Source: Aradus depressus | Taxonomy: Eukaryota > Arthropoda > Insecta > Hemiptera > Aradidae | Length of the DNA: 64,000 bases | NCBI GenBank assembly: GCA_963662175.1 | Contig: OY759217.1 | Location: forward strand, 20,276,562-20,340,561 | Direction: 5' to 3' | Shown here: positions 35,745-46,189 of the stretch, in pieces | How the letters are laid out: every line of letters begins with the position of its first letter | Numbering within the stretch: position 1 is the first letter of the stretch | The notes under the pieces: generated by a model | What the model saw: only the letters and a program-made list of their open reading frames with translations | Told to the model about the DNA's origin: nothing | Database searches by the model: none | Position numbers and translations under genes: made by a program

Positions 35745-35846
35745 GTGGCAAAGAGGAATTCAGGTCTCAAAGCAGCCCTTCCTAGGGGACAGGGTTGTCA
35801 TAAGTCTCATATTGAGGTGGGAGGCGGCTCTTAATATTAGAGAGGT
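35745..35846 (+). repeat. single unit of the 77-bp tandem repeat, left of the LINE
   Basis: GGTGGCAAAGAGGAATTCAG, GTCTCAAAGCAGCCC and GGCTCTTAAT match the array right of the LINE, so the LINE split this array. The last 11 bases are the target-site duplication. Confidence 0.75.
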
Positions 35847-36078
35847 GATAGATAGATAAACTTTTTTATTGCACAAAAGATTACAATCCTCATGGCAATG
35901 AGTGGGTTTTTTTTTCACAAAATAAATAAAAAAGAAGTGTAAATGAAACAATTCGAAAATTATATAAAACAAAAAAACACATGAATAAATAAAAATAAAA
36001 AAAAATACTACATGTATAAATAAATAAAGTAATAATAATAAAAACAAAAAATATATATCTCCATCTTACAAGCACAAT
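35847..36078 (-). other. LINE 3' UTR and tail
   Basis: This AT-rich 3' UTR follows the ORF2 stop. Near its end it reads, on the minus strand, GTGCAATAAAAAAGTTTATC and then TATC repeats up to the target-site duplication. A separate LINE fragment at 53347-53705 ends in a comparable way (AATAAAGACTTTACTAC), which suggests a related tail recognised by the RT. Confidence 0.65.
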
Positions 36079-39000
36079 TTAAATTAGATTATTCTTTATT
36101 TTTAAAGCAACCGAAAAAAATAAAAATAAATCGTTAATTTCTTCAACTTTTAAATTATTTAAAATATGTACAAATGTTTCTGAGTTATATTCTGGTCTAT
36201 TGGTGAGATGATTATGGAGAAATGCTTGCCTGGGGATACACAAGGCGGGACAGTTGAGCAAAAAGTGTATGAGATCATCCTTCTCATCTAAGGTACAGAG
36301 CCTGCAGACACTTTCAGGACAAAACTCATACCTAAGCCCTCCAAGTAATATTCTAAAATTTTTATTGGTATTGTGGAGACGGATTTGAGCTAGAAGTCGG
36401 AGTTTTTCAATATGGCAGTTTATTGAAAGATAGCTTTCCTGAGGTCCTAAAGCACTGACCAATCGGTAGAGGGAGTTGTATTTAGAATTTACTATTGAAT
36501 TTATATCGAGACAGACCAGATGATTCCTCATAGCTGCTACCAAATCACCACGGAGGGGCCGGATATCAGAAATATAGGGGCCGTCCAGAAGGTGGTCAGC
36601 CCCGATCAAGGCCAGGTAACACCTGAGTTGGGTGACCCAGTTGAAGGGCAAAACAAAGTTTCGGCTGAGTTGGGCAAGGCGTAGGTAACAGAGTCTTGGG
36701 AGACGGTCCTCCGACATGGCCAGGAGTTTCTGCCACCAGCCCAACATCCTGCTGAATATCTTCACTTTAGTGTGAACCCGGCCTGTTTCCATTCTAACAT
36801 AGGCGCTGGGGGTGCTCACTGGAAGCCCTAGAACTGACTTAAAGAAGCCCAGCTGACCCCGCTCAACTACCTCCACGTACTCACATCCCCAAACCTCGGA
36901 CAAGTATAGAAGTACACTCTCAGCTATCGAGTCGAAAAGGTAGTATTTTGCCTCCCAGGAATCAGATCTCGTGGATCTTAACAGGTTCATTACTGCCGAA
37001 TTTCCCGCTGCCAATTTTCCCAAAAAATGATTGGAGGCGGCGCGAAATTTGCCGGAGGAAGAGAATGGCACACCCAGATATGTGAAACTATTTACCAGGA
37101 CCAGCTTAGTCTGTTGGTAATAGAGCCCCCTCATCCTGGCCAACCTTCCAGCTTTACGAAAAGGAACCAAGAAAGTTTTGTCGGTGTTAACAGTAAGAGA
37201 GTTGATCTGACAGTACTCGTTCAGAAGATTTAAATTACGCTGGGCTTCGCTCCAGGAAGAAGACAAGATAACGAGGTCATCCGCGTAAAGGAGGATAACC
37301 AAGTCCCTACTGCTGTCAATGTTAACTCCCTTCGCACCGTTAGTCACAAAAAATTGAACAATGTCAGATGTAAATAGAGCAAAAAGAAGAGGACTCAGAA
37401 TTTCTCCCTGCAGAACTCCCTCAGAAATTTGTATCTCTCCTGATGTTCCGGCGCCCTCTGAGATAACCAAAGTAGCTTTATCATACAAATTTTTCAACAG
37501 TCTCAGTATTTTCCCACTTATACCCAACTGATGTAATTTACTCCACAACTTGTCGTGGGAGACCGAATCAAAAGCCCTCTTGAAATCAACAAAAATCCCT
37601 AGCACCTTTCTTTTCTAGAGTCTCAGTTGGATGTTGACTGCGGCTGCCAGGGTGAACACTGCGTCTCGACACCCCCTCCCACTCCTGAATCCCATCTGCT
37701 CCTCGGGAATAACACCATTCTCATCCGCCCATTTAACTAACCTATTATTAACAATAGACGTAAATAATTTAGTAATAGAATTAAATATTGCAAGCCCTCT
37801 ATAATTACCAGGATCAGTTGTTTCACCTTTTTTATGAAGCATTTTCATCTTAACTTTACACCACTTATCGGGGAATTCCTCACTATGCCAGATTTTATTA
37901 AACAAATTTAGTAGGTAGTGGGTCCAAGAAGAGTCGAAATACTTAAAGCACTCATTAGGAACTAGATCCAGACCGGCTGCTTTGTTATTTTTGCTGCTCC
38001 CTATACTTGATAACAGCTCTTCTAAAGAGATGTCCTTATCAAGAAATGGGTGATGGTGGCTGAACAACAAACTGTTATTATATAACTTCGGAGGCATGAT
38101 AGAGACATAATATTCTTCCCACTGTTCAACAGAGATTGGACAGTTAGTTGTTTTGTTCTTTCTAAATTTTTTGATAGTTTGCCAGAATTCCGAGGGGTTC
38201 CTTACGTTTCTCAAAGCGGTTTTAACAGATTCAAAAAATTCAGATTTACATTTCTTAATTATTCTTCTATGATTCGTTCTGCAGTCGACATATAACTTCA
38301 TTGACTCACGACTAAAGTTATCATTACGACAGAGCTTATATAACTTATTAACTTCTTTTTTTGCATTCTTACATTCTTTTGAATACCAAAGATTTTTATT
38401 TTTATAACCGTTATTTAATGTAATAGACTTAATTAATTCGGCTTCTATCATCGCATTTAAAACTGATTCGTACAACTTATTACAAAGTTCCAAAGTAGAG
38501 TCGCTATTATAGTAGATATTGCTATTATTTTTTAATAACATTTGGAATTGAGACAGGCTTGGTTTATTTCTAGAGACAACTTGTAGGTTTCGAACAGAAA
38601 TTGACTTAGCTGAAGGTCTGAACATTTCATCGGAACAAAAGACAAGATATAAACAACAACAAAAATGATCAGAATAATTCGATAAATTGATAATTTTGAA
38701 ATCATTAATATAATTTAGAATACCGACAGAGGCCCAAACAAAATCTACAAGACTACATCCTCTGTCAGAGAAAAGTTAAATTAGCAGGGGAATCGCTGAT
38801 TGACCTACCATTACAAGCAAATAAGCCCAGTTGTTCCATTATACCTACCAACTGTCTACCTCTGGTATTAACTTCCTTATCAAATGAGGATCTAAACCCA
38901 GTCAACACAGAACCCTCAAAAATCTCATTATCCATTACATTCAAATGACCAATCCGGGCGTTAAAATCACCCCCAATAACAAAACTACAATTAACATGCA

Positions 39001-39472
39001 TGGACACAAGATCGGTGAGAAGTTCGGAGAAAGACGTGAGGAGAAGATGGCCATCCTTGCTAGGAGGGAAGTAGACGGTGCCGAGGACCAGGTGGATGTT
39101 GCCAAGTTGGAGTCGCAAGATGAGCCAGCCAGGATGAGAAGAGAGGACCCGGACAGGAGAACTCAGATCTCTTCTGACCAGCACCATGAGTCCCCCACTC
39201 CCCCTACCTCGCGAGTGTTCTTTTGTCGCAAGACTGAGGTAATGGTCATAGTCCTTGAGGTATCCCGGAAGAGTGATAGTCTCGCTGGTTAGCCACGTCT
39301 CACACAGGCAGATTATACTCTTCTTCAGTAGATCGTCTGTCTCTGAAGGTGACAAATTATAGAGGGTAGAGAAGCCATATAAGTTCCAAAATCCGATTTC
39401 CAATGGGTCAAATAAGTTAGGGGTTAAGCGTTTTTTGGGAGAGAGTGTGTCCTTGGCCTTAAAAAAGTTCAA
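36079..39472 (-). pseudogene. LINE ORF2: endonuclease plus reverse transcriptase, one frameshift and one stop
   Basis: Segment 39472-38765 encodes the N-terminal part of the endonuclease, with ICLCETWL and the catalytic IGGDFNARIG. A one-base frameshift in the ACTTTTCTC region near 38770 moves the rest of the endonuclease (GCSLVDFVW, SNYSDHF) into the RT frame. Segment 38770-37615 carries GNYRGLAI and GFRSGRGCRDAVF, then an in-frame TAG at about 37615. The same frame resumes with FVDFKRAFDSVSH, VLQGEILSPLLF and the catalytic LLYADDLVIL. The C-terminus has a cysteine/histidine motif (CRLCTLDEKDDLIHFLLNCP) typical of LINE RT tails. No ATG opens ORF2: its frame starts with TTG directly at the ORF1 stop. 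With both lesions repaired by the cell's own variants elsewhere, sister copies may be active. Confidence 0.85.
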
Positions 39473-40421
39473 TGGAATGAGCCTTCACATTCTTCAGTTT
39501 CCTCTTCTTAGATGACGAGGTAGCTCTGAGAGAGGATTGGCCTCTGGATGGGATGTCCGAGTCCACTGTACTCTGATCAATGTCTTCATCTGACAAGGCA
39601 GAACTCTCAGCCTCCTCCTGATTAGAAAATACCAAAAAATCGGTATCCCTTCTTATTAGAACACGATTTGATCCGTCGTCTTTACGTGCAAAAATGTTGT
39701 TGTTTCTACACCATAAATACTTTAATTTTCCTTTCTTCTGCAGCTCTTTCCCCACTTTGTATAATTTGTAAGAAAATTTGTCAATATCCTCATTGACGTA
39801 AATTGGAACGGGGGGGTCAATGGATGCCCCAGAAAAAATTGAACTATTTAGGCTTTCTCGGTTGGCTCTTGCTAATTTTAGGAAGTCGAACTTGTCGGAG
39901 TATTTAATGAAGGAGAAAATAACAGTAGATCTGACACCCTCTCTACTTAACCTATAACAGTTGTCTATTTTATCAGTATTCAGATTGAAACCCACTATTT
40001 TTGCAATTTTACTGACAATATTGGCAGGTTCTTCACAGATATGGTGAGGGATATTTGTTATTCTCACCCCATAATGTCGAACTGACTGTCGAACCTCATC
40101 AAATTGTGATTTAACAATTTTTATTTCTTTGCTTAAAATATCATGTTTTCTTTTTAACTTAGCAAAATCCATTTTAAGAGACGAGAGGTCTTTATTAATT
40201 TTTTGAAAACCAGACGATATCTCCTCTTTAATAGATCTAACGTAACTGACCGCTGCCTCACTTTCGTTTTTAAACTGAGCTACGTCTTTCTTTACGGCTT
40301 CAATACAGTTAAACATCTCCTCCATCCGCTGAAGGAATGAGGCAGGTATCAGGAGGGGAACTGCCCCTCCCACCATCTCCCCTCCGTCCGCCCCACCATG
40401 CAGCTCCTTAACTTTAGACAT
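39459..40421 (-). CDS. LINE ORF1 protein, coiled coil plus FP-like domain
   Basis: This 320-residue intact ORF is the first gene of the LINE. In this class ORF1p is expected to bind element RNA and form the ribonucleoprotein. Residues about 30-115 are rich in K, E, L and I with heptad-like spacing, consistent with a coiled coil (for example FKNESEAAV, LSSLKMDFAKLKRKH). Residues about 115-270 hold a folded region with YGVRITNIP, a CYRLSR segment and IYVNEDID. This resembles the FP/transposase-22-type C-terminal domain common in insect LINE ORF1 proteins. The tail is Ser/Asp-rich then basic (KKRKLKN). The ATG at 40421 is the first in frame. The stop follows a T6 run and overlaps ORF2 by 14 nt. 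Confidence 0.8.
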   Translation of the reverse strand: MSKVKELHGGADGGEMVGGAVPLLIPASFLQRMEEMFNCIEAVKKDVAQFKNESEAAVSYVRSIKEEISSGFQKINKDLSSLKMDFAKLKRKHDILSKEIKIVKSQFDEVRQSVRHYGVRITNIPHHICEEPANIVSKIAKIVGFNLNTDKIDNCYRLSREGVRSTVIFSFIKYSDKFDFLKLARANRESLNSSIFSGASIDPPVPIYVNEDIDKFSYKLYKVGKELQKKGKLKYLWCRNNNIFARKDDGSNRVLIRRDTDFLVFSNQEEAESSALSDEDIDQSTVDSDIPSRGQSSLRATSSSKKRKLKNVKAHSIELF

Positions 40422-40670
40422 GTCAACAAGAATTATTATCGTCTAATCCGTACTTCAGACTGGGATTTTATAAAATTAATTTTCACTTTTTTCAATTAAA
40501 ACAGAATAGTTTTTAAAAATTGACTCACCAAAATATTCACCAGGGTCTAATGCACAATTGTATTAAAAAAATATCTTGAAAAAATGTCACAGAAACATGA
40601 AAAAATTCAGTTTTTTATGGAGCACTAAAAAAACACGTCCTCTATTGATGAACTCTTCATCCCCACTTCT
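40422..40670 (-). promoter_or_regulatory. LINE 5' UTR, expected internal promoter region
   Basis: The interval lies between the 5' target-site duplication and the ORF1 start. Full-length LINEs of this kind carry a promoter inside the 5' UTR. I see no specific motif, so the regulatory role is inferred from position only. Confidence 0.4.
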
Positions 40671-40960
40671 ATTAGAGAGGTGGCAAAGAGGAGTTCAGGT
40701 CTCAAAGCAGCCCCAGGGTTGTCATAATGCGGCTCTTAATATAGGGCAGAGTGGAGGTGGCAAAGAGGAGCCCAGGTCTCAAAGCAGCCCCAGGGTTGTC
40801 ATAATGCGGCTCTTAATGTAGGGCAGAGTGGAGGTGGCAAAGAGGAGCCCAGGTCTCAAAGCAGCCCCAGGGTTGTCATAATGCGGCTCTTAATATAGGA
40901 CAGAGGTGGAGGTGGCAAAGAGGAGCCCAGGTCTCAAAGCCCCTCTTCCCTCAAATTCAT
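40671..40960 (+). repeat. tandem array, about 3.7 units of 77-78 bp
   Basis: TGGCAAAGAGGAG recurs at 40681, 40758, 40835 and 40913. Each unit includes CAAAGCAGCCCCAGGGTTG and ATGCGGCTCTTAAT. The frame 40576-40821 simply reads through the array. Confidence 0.9.
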
Positions 40961-41148
40961 TTCAAACTGGAATTACTTTGTTATATAAAAGAAATGTCAT
41001 TTCTTTTATATAACAAAGTAATTCCAATTTGAAATGAATTTGAGGGAAGAGGGGCTTTGAGACCTGAACTCCTCTTTGCCACCTCCACCTCTGTCTTATA
41101 TTAAGAGCCGCATTATGACAACCCTGGGGCTGCTTTGAGACCTGAACT
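40846..41148. repeat. ~303-bp near-perfect palindrome at the array edge
   Basis: Centre at 40997. The inner 118 bp (CCCTCTTCCCTC to GAGGGAAGAGGG) are nearly exact, and the outer parts are inverted units of the 77-bp array with few mismatches. Confidence 0.85.
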
Positions 41149-41600
41149 AGTAATTATGATGTGCAATGAAACACATAATTACTTTAAAACGTATCTTATA
41201 AACCGGCTGGTCTACAAAAAATTATATTTAATATAAAATGAGCCTTTCAATTTGCTCTAAAAAGTTATTTGAAGAGATTTTTCAGGTCATAAATATAAGT
41301 AAAATTTACTTAGACCCTGAAGTTAAGTGGTTTCAATTTTTGTCTGAAATCGGACGAAATCATCTCAATATTAAAGTTCATTGCCAGAATCACATTCGCT
41401 TAGACATACATTATTGGGGTTACATACATGTTCAGGATATCTTGAAACATTAAAATTCCGTTTTAAACTCATTTTCGAATTTTCACATAATTGCAATACT
41501 TATACTAATTGTACATGTAAGTCCCCGAGGAGGAGGCTGCTTAGTCACCTCCAACCTCAATATGAGACTTATGACAACCCTGTCCCCTAAGAAGAGCTGT
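41149..41600. repeat. dispersed repeat and inverted copy of the array flank
   Basis: 41270-41515 resembles 47495-47765 (CATAAATATAAGTA, CTTAGACCCTGAAGT, TTTTCACATAATTGCAATA). 41528-41600 (AGTCACCTCCAACCTCAAT, GACTTATGACAACCCTG) is the inverse of 35765-35835, so inverted copies bracket the LINE locus. Confidence 0.55.
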
Positions 41601-42284
41601 TTTAATATTAACAAAAAAAAAAAATTAAGCTTATTTTATTTATTTATTATAAACCACAATATGTCCGAGTTTCTGAACTTAGAAGTTATTAAAGTAGATG
41701 ATATTCGCATTTTTTGAGAGGAAGGAATAAGCAGTGGGACCTTCGGTTTTCACCACAACTGTGTAAGCAGGACAAGTAGACAGATTATCCATGAAATTGA
41801 TGCCAAGAATGCTTCTGCGAGTAAAGTATAAAGGGATAGAATGTTTTATTAAATATTTAATTAAAAATTAAATTTTTTATAAAATATTTATAGTAAAGTA
41901 TTTAATTTGGTTGGTGGTGGACAAAGATAGAAGGGGTGAAAGCCAATACTGGTGATGGGCCATGGGGGTGGCTGGGAGATTTTGAAAGGAAGTCCTCTTA
42001 AAGAAACCCAAGATGAAAGACACTGGTATAATCTTCTAATGCTCCAGATCACACGGTCCTATCTGATCAGGAAGGGCCCTTTAGAAAACGAGCCCATCCA
42101 AGCTATCCTCTGTTTATTATATTCAGTAACTACTAGCCCAGCTCTTTTAGTTAAGTGAAAAACAAGGACTTTGAGGCGGGGCCACCTCGAGGACTGAGTG
42201 GTTAGAGAGACCAAGGCTCCCTTCTCCATCATGACTTATGAAATAAATGCTGATTTATATAAATCTAATTCAGAACGATACTTA
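41601..42284. other. unassigned sequence
   Basis: The 68-codon frame 41952-42158 (starting MMGHGGGWEIL) has no recognised domain. No gene called. Confidence 0.4.
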
Positions 42285-43154
42285 ACATTTTTTGCAAAGA
42301 TATTGTGAAAAAATAAAGAAAAACGTATGTTTTTTTAAAAAATATTGTCTATTTTACTATATACAGTAGAACCTCTTTAAGTCGAACCTCGATAAGTCGA
42401 AAACCTCCAAAACTCGAAAAAAAGTTTTTTTCCTTTCCCTTCAAGCCCCTAAATCTCCATTACTCGAAATCTCAACCCTCTATTAGTCGAAATAATCAGT
42501 GAGTCCCTACAAGCCATTTTGGTACATATTTTCCCTCTAAACTCGAAAAAATAAATTGGACCTCTGCATCTCGAACATAGCAATGTTTTATTTTACAACC
42601 TTTACAATTCGATTATTTGAAACTTAGGTATTACTTCTATAGCTCGAAGAAAAATAAGTTACCGACTTTAAGAATTTGCCGACAATGTTACACCATTGTT
42701 TATTAGGAAACAATTTACGAGTATACAATAAATAGGATTACCAATTATCTAAAGCAAAAAAAAATTACTGACTTTTTTTAATACCTACATATACTACATA
42801 TTTTTTATTTTGTTTTGAAATAATGTTGATTTATAATAAATATAAATATGTTTGTAACCTCTGTAACTTGAATTTTTATTTATTTCACCTCTCTAACTCA
42901 AAATTAGTTAAAATGAATCTTAACCTCTACAAGTCGAATCAAAATCCGCCTGTCGAAATCCTCCATAAGTTGAAAACTCTATAACTCGAATTTTTTGGCG
43001 TCTCCCTTGATGTTCGACTTATAGAGGTTCTACTGTATAATATGGGAGTACTTTCGGTATTGCTACCATCTTCAGCCACGACTTAACAAATACTAAGTGG
43101 GCACTTAGTATTTGTTAAGTCGTGGTTGCAGATGGTAACAATACCGATAGTACT
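42285..43154. mobile_element. P-type fold-back interrupted by a Tigger-like element
   Basis: The distal tail (42290-42363) matches 34420-34500. After the Tigger-like insertion the fold-back continues at 43036 with a left arm, a 4-8-bp loop and a right arm to 43154. Left motif (minus, 43042-43079): GTGG, CTGAAGA, T, GGTA-GCAA-TACC, GAA, AGTACT, C, CCAT. The right arm's similarity stops directly after AGTACTC, the predicted cleavage position. Confidence 0.7.
42364..43035. mobile_element. Tigger/pogo-like non-autonomous DNA transposon (672 bp)
   Basis: It begins CAGTAGAACCTCTTTAAGTC and ends as the reverse complement (GACTTATAGAGGTTCTACTG), flanked by TA on both sides (42362-42363, 43036-43037). 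These are the terminal inverted repeats and TA duplication of pogo/Tigger elements of the Tc1/mariner superfamily. Inside, CTCGAA or AGTCGAA words recur many times, as if the terminal repeat had been amplified. No transposase frame is present. Confidence 0.85.
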
Positions 43155-43755
43155 CAGGCGCGTAGCCAGGATTTTGAGCAGGGGAGTGGGGCAAAGTTAG
43201 GCTACGGGGGTGGGGGTATAAATTGCCGGGGGCACAGCCCACAGTTTCCGTGGTTAACGCTGCAGACGTTTTGTTATTAATTTGGGAGACTCGAACCTCT
43301 AGAAGCTCCCCCTGAGGTAACAACTGACTGTAATACTTAAGTTGACTTTACATGAGCAGCAAAAATGCAAAGCACTGAAGCAGCAAATGCTCGCTGTGAT
43401 TTCTTTGCCTTTAGAATTAAATGGCTCACTGCCAAAATTTGTATTTTTACTGCGCCTAAATAATCAGCTTTAATGAAGATTGAATTAATTTAAATGAAGA
43501 TTTTGAGCGAGGAAATGAAATGATCAAATTCAAGTACATTAAAAAAAAATTAATGTGTCTTGTTTTGTACATGTACATTTATGTAACAGCTGATTGCTGA
43601 TTTAGGAATCAAACTCACGAGAAATTTGAAAATCCTATTAGTAACTTGCAAACAAGCCATTTTTAATAAAAACTGTTTTTTTTTAGTTTATTTAATTTTT
43701 ATATTGGTTTTTTGCTCTTACCAGGGAGAGCCACATGCCCCCCCTCCCCCCTGCC
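43155..43755. other. unassigned sequence
   Basis: Starts with a GC-richer block (CGCGTAGCCAGGATTTTGAG) resembling common dispersed repeat ends. No gene. Confidence 0.4.
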
Positions 43756-44030
43756 CCTTGCCGAGTCCCTTAGGTTTTTTATCTGGGAGGTGAAAAAGCC
43801 TTGAGTACGCTGTCCTTCGGATAGGACGTTAAGCTGATGGTACTATGTCTGTGATATGTCAGGTACTCATTAAAAACACCCTAGGAGGATGAAATTAGGT
43901 AGGCGAAATTTAGGGCTACCACAATAGTGGTCGGGCTCATGTCCAACAAAGTGACAAAGAGCGCTCTAGTAGTAGGCGATATAACCTCGTAATTAAAAGC
44001 CCGGGCATGAGTAATAATAACTAACTTGAC
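43756..44030 (+). repeat. SINE B copy without tRNA head
   Basis: Starts in the CCGAGTCCCTTAGG region. Hairpin of the TTTTTTATC type (GGTTTTTTATC/GGTGAAAAAGCC). Ends ATAATAACTAACTTG. Confidence 0.8.
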
Positions 44031-44735
44031 AACCAGTTGGTTAGCATATACCTACCCCATTTTCCTCCCCTCAAAATGAAATTTTTAAATTATTATGATA
44101 AAATATTCAAAGATTACAAGCATCTTCAGACGCAATAAGAATATCAATCTGTTGTTAAAATAATAAATAGAAAAGTGAGTTGATTTTTTCAGCTTGCTCA
44201 CAAAAAGAGGACTTCAAAGCCATTCAGCCCCAACACCCCATTTGAGATAATTGTAGCCAATTTATTTGCGACAACAATGTCAAATATCAAATGGGTTGAA
44301 TAAACAGAAATGTGTCTCCCAAACTCAAACAAACATATATATTATAATACACCCACTTCCACCCCTTCAAATAGACATTGAAAATTTCAAATTGTCCCCT
44401 AGAATTTCAAAGCTTTTCCGCAATTTTCGAAGTTGATATTATTAAGAATATCAACTCTAATTGGTCAAATAAATAATCGTCACAATTCAAGATCGACAAA
44501 TGACTAATCATATCAATACAAAGAGAGAAGAATTTTTTATATATCGTTGGGTTGTGTAAGGAGATTTTGAATTCGCAATAATACATTTTTTTGTTAGTTA
44601 TTATTCTTACATTTATTTTTCTACATAAAAACGAAAAAAATTTACTGTAATAATTGAGATGTTTTTACTTTCTAAGCTATTTTTTACATTGAATTATGAA
44701 CATTATGGTTACTCAATGATTGTATTAAAAACATT
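44031..44735. other. AT-rich intergenic sequence
   Basis: No gene recognised. Confidence 0.5.
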
Positions 44736-44739
44736 TTAG

Positions 44740-44951
44740 AGACTGATGGATAGAGTACTTTCCAAAACTTACTGAACTCAAGATCGTAGGTTCAAAACCC
44801 GGCCAAGGCCATGATGTTTTTCATCTAGGTGGAAAAAAAACTATGAGCACCCTGGCCTTCGGATGGGACGATAAGCGATGGTCCCGAGCCTGTACGATGT
44901 CAGGTACCCGTTAAAGACCCAGGGGAATAAAAATTTAGGGTAGGCAAAATC
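44740..44951 (+). repeat. SINE B copy with its 3' part replaced by family A
   Basis: The head remnant, B-box AGGTTCAAAACCC and core run to GGGTAGGCAAAAT. At that point the sequence switches directly to family A. Confidence 0.7.
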
Positions 44952-45222
44952 ATCCATAATAAAAATACCTGTCAAATTTCAGCGATATCGGCTGAAAAGA
45001 TGGGGGATTCAGTGGTGGGGGCTCAACTCAAAAACCTTAATAACTGCCGAAATAAAGAATTCGACACAAAATTTAGTATGGGGGGATTTAGGAGCCCTTA
45101 TGTAAGTCAACCGTTGAATATTAGCGCAGAGAGTCGACTGGTTTTGGAGGAGGAGCGAAAAGTTGAATATTTCCTTCTGGGGAAGTACATTGCCGCTGGT
45201 TCACCACGACTTTTTTTCTACT
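44952..45222 (+). repeat. family A repeat, 3' two thirds
   Basis: Body unit (TTTCAGCGATATCGGCTGAA, GAATTCGACACAAAATTTAG), GGTTTTGGAGGAGGAGCGAA, then TCTGGGGAAGTACATTGCCG and GGTTCACCACGACTTTT. The 74-codon frame inside is not a gene. Confidence 0.8.
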
Positions 45223-45394
45223 AAATCATTATTAGTTATTTACTAATTTATTTTATTTATATTGGTTTATTTTGTTTTCCTTTTTTATATATTCCGCACA
45301 TTGTGACCTGAAGATAACCTGATCATTTATTTGATAATTAAAAGGCTTTATCTACATTTTCCGAGATCTTTCTACGGAAAATGTTCACATTCAC

Positions 45395-45484
45395 CACCTC
45401 ACATTTACCATAACGTATACATGTTTATGACGTATCCTATTAACATGTTATGACTTAACGAAAATAAATATTATTATAATTATT
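45395..45484 (+). repeat. dispersed 3' tail element
   Basis: GTTATGACTTAACGAAAATA and ATTATT repeats match 1815-1945. It directly abuts the fold-back at 45485. Confidence 0.45.
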
Positions 45485-45994
45485 AAACAGGATAAAGGAA
45501 TATACACACACTAAAGGAAATATAAACTCCAAACACTACTTGTCAATATTTTCACTATATTGGTCAAAATTACACGACTATAGTTTCACCTCTTACGGCA
45601 TTATCAAGTGAACTAAACAGAGATTATTGCTGAACTAACACAAGGCAAAACACACAAGGTCATAAATTAGACATGTGACAAGAAAGTAAATGTAAACAAT
45701 AATGTACAAAATGGAGACATTACGACAATCAAGTCAAACAGAAATATGAAACAAAACTTAATTGAATAGTTAACAATATAGTCTTAATCTATTGATATAT
45801 GTATAAAACATTATTATTATGTAAAAATCTCTTTAAATAAAGTTTGACTACATGTACTTAAGGTTTAAATGTATTTAAAGTTCAAAATTGTCTTAAAAAT
45901 AGTCGTGTAATTTTGACCAATATAGTGAAAATATTGACAAGTAGTGTTTAGAGTTTATATTTCCTTTAGTGTGTGTATATTCATTTATCCTGTT
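45485..45994. mobile_element. P-type long inverted repeat with ~315-bp loop and hammerhead-like motif
   Basis: Arms 45485-45582 and 45899-45994 match nearly exactly in inverse. On the minus strand at 45573-45610: CAC, TTGATAA, T, GCC-loop-GGT, GAA, ACTATAGT, C, GTG. Stem III is an 8-nt palindrome and stem I is CAC/GTG. Two core bases deviate (C3 to U, G8 to A). The right arm starts within stem III, a few bases before the predicted cleavage site. Confidence 0.65.
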
Positions 45995-46189
45995 CATTAT
46001 GAATATTCACAAAGTAGACCTGGAATCAGTTCAATACTTATAATTATTATGGTTCGAAAAACTATGAATTAGAACCAAAAGGGGATGATTCAAATTTATG
46101 TAATTAATAGCACTAAATAATAAATTTAATCATTTTAATTTTTTCTCAAAATCGTCTACGATTGATTATCCAGAACGAATTAAACAATT

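Larger units (their letters stand above)
35847..40670 (-). mobile_element. complete two-ORF non-LTR retrotransposon (CR1/L2- or Jockey-like group)
   Basis: The element is about 4.8 kb and lies on the minus strand. It has a ~250-nt 5' leader, ORF1 (39459-40421), ORF2 (39472-36079), a 3' UTR and a short TATC microsatellite tail at 35847-35858. The 11-bp direct repeat ATTAGAGAGGT at 35836-35846 and 40671-40681 is the target-site duplication, so both ends are intact and the copy is not 5'-truncated. Only one frameshift and one stop interrupt ORF2, which suggests a recent insertion. Apurinic-type endonuclease, reverse transcriptase and a C-terminal cysteine-rich motif are present. RNase H is absent. 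The exact clade needs a phylogeny. Confidence 0.85.

Noticed and set aside
37027..37233. Plus-strand frames at 37027-37233 and 38945-39292
   Set aside because: They lie opposite the LINE ORF2, whose minus-strand frame carries conserved RT and endonuclease motifs.
39459..40421. Viral origin of the FP-like ORF1
   Set aside because: FP-like domains are common in insect LINE ORF1 proteins. The position before ORF2 and the flanking target-site duplication show a LINE, not a viral insertion.
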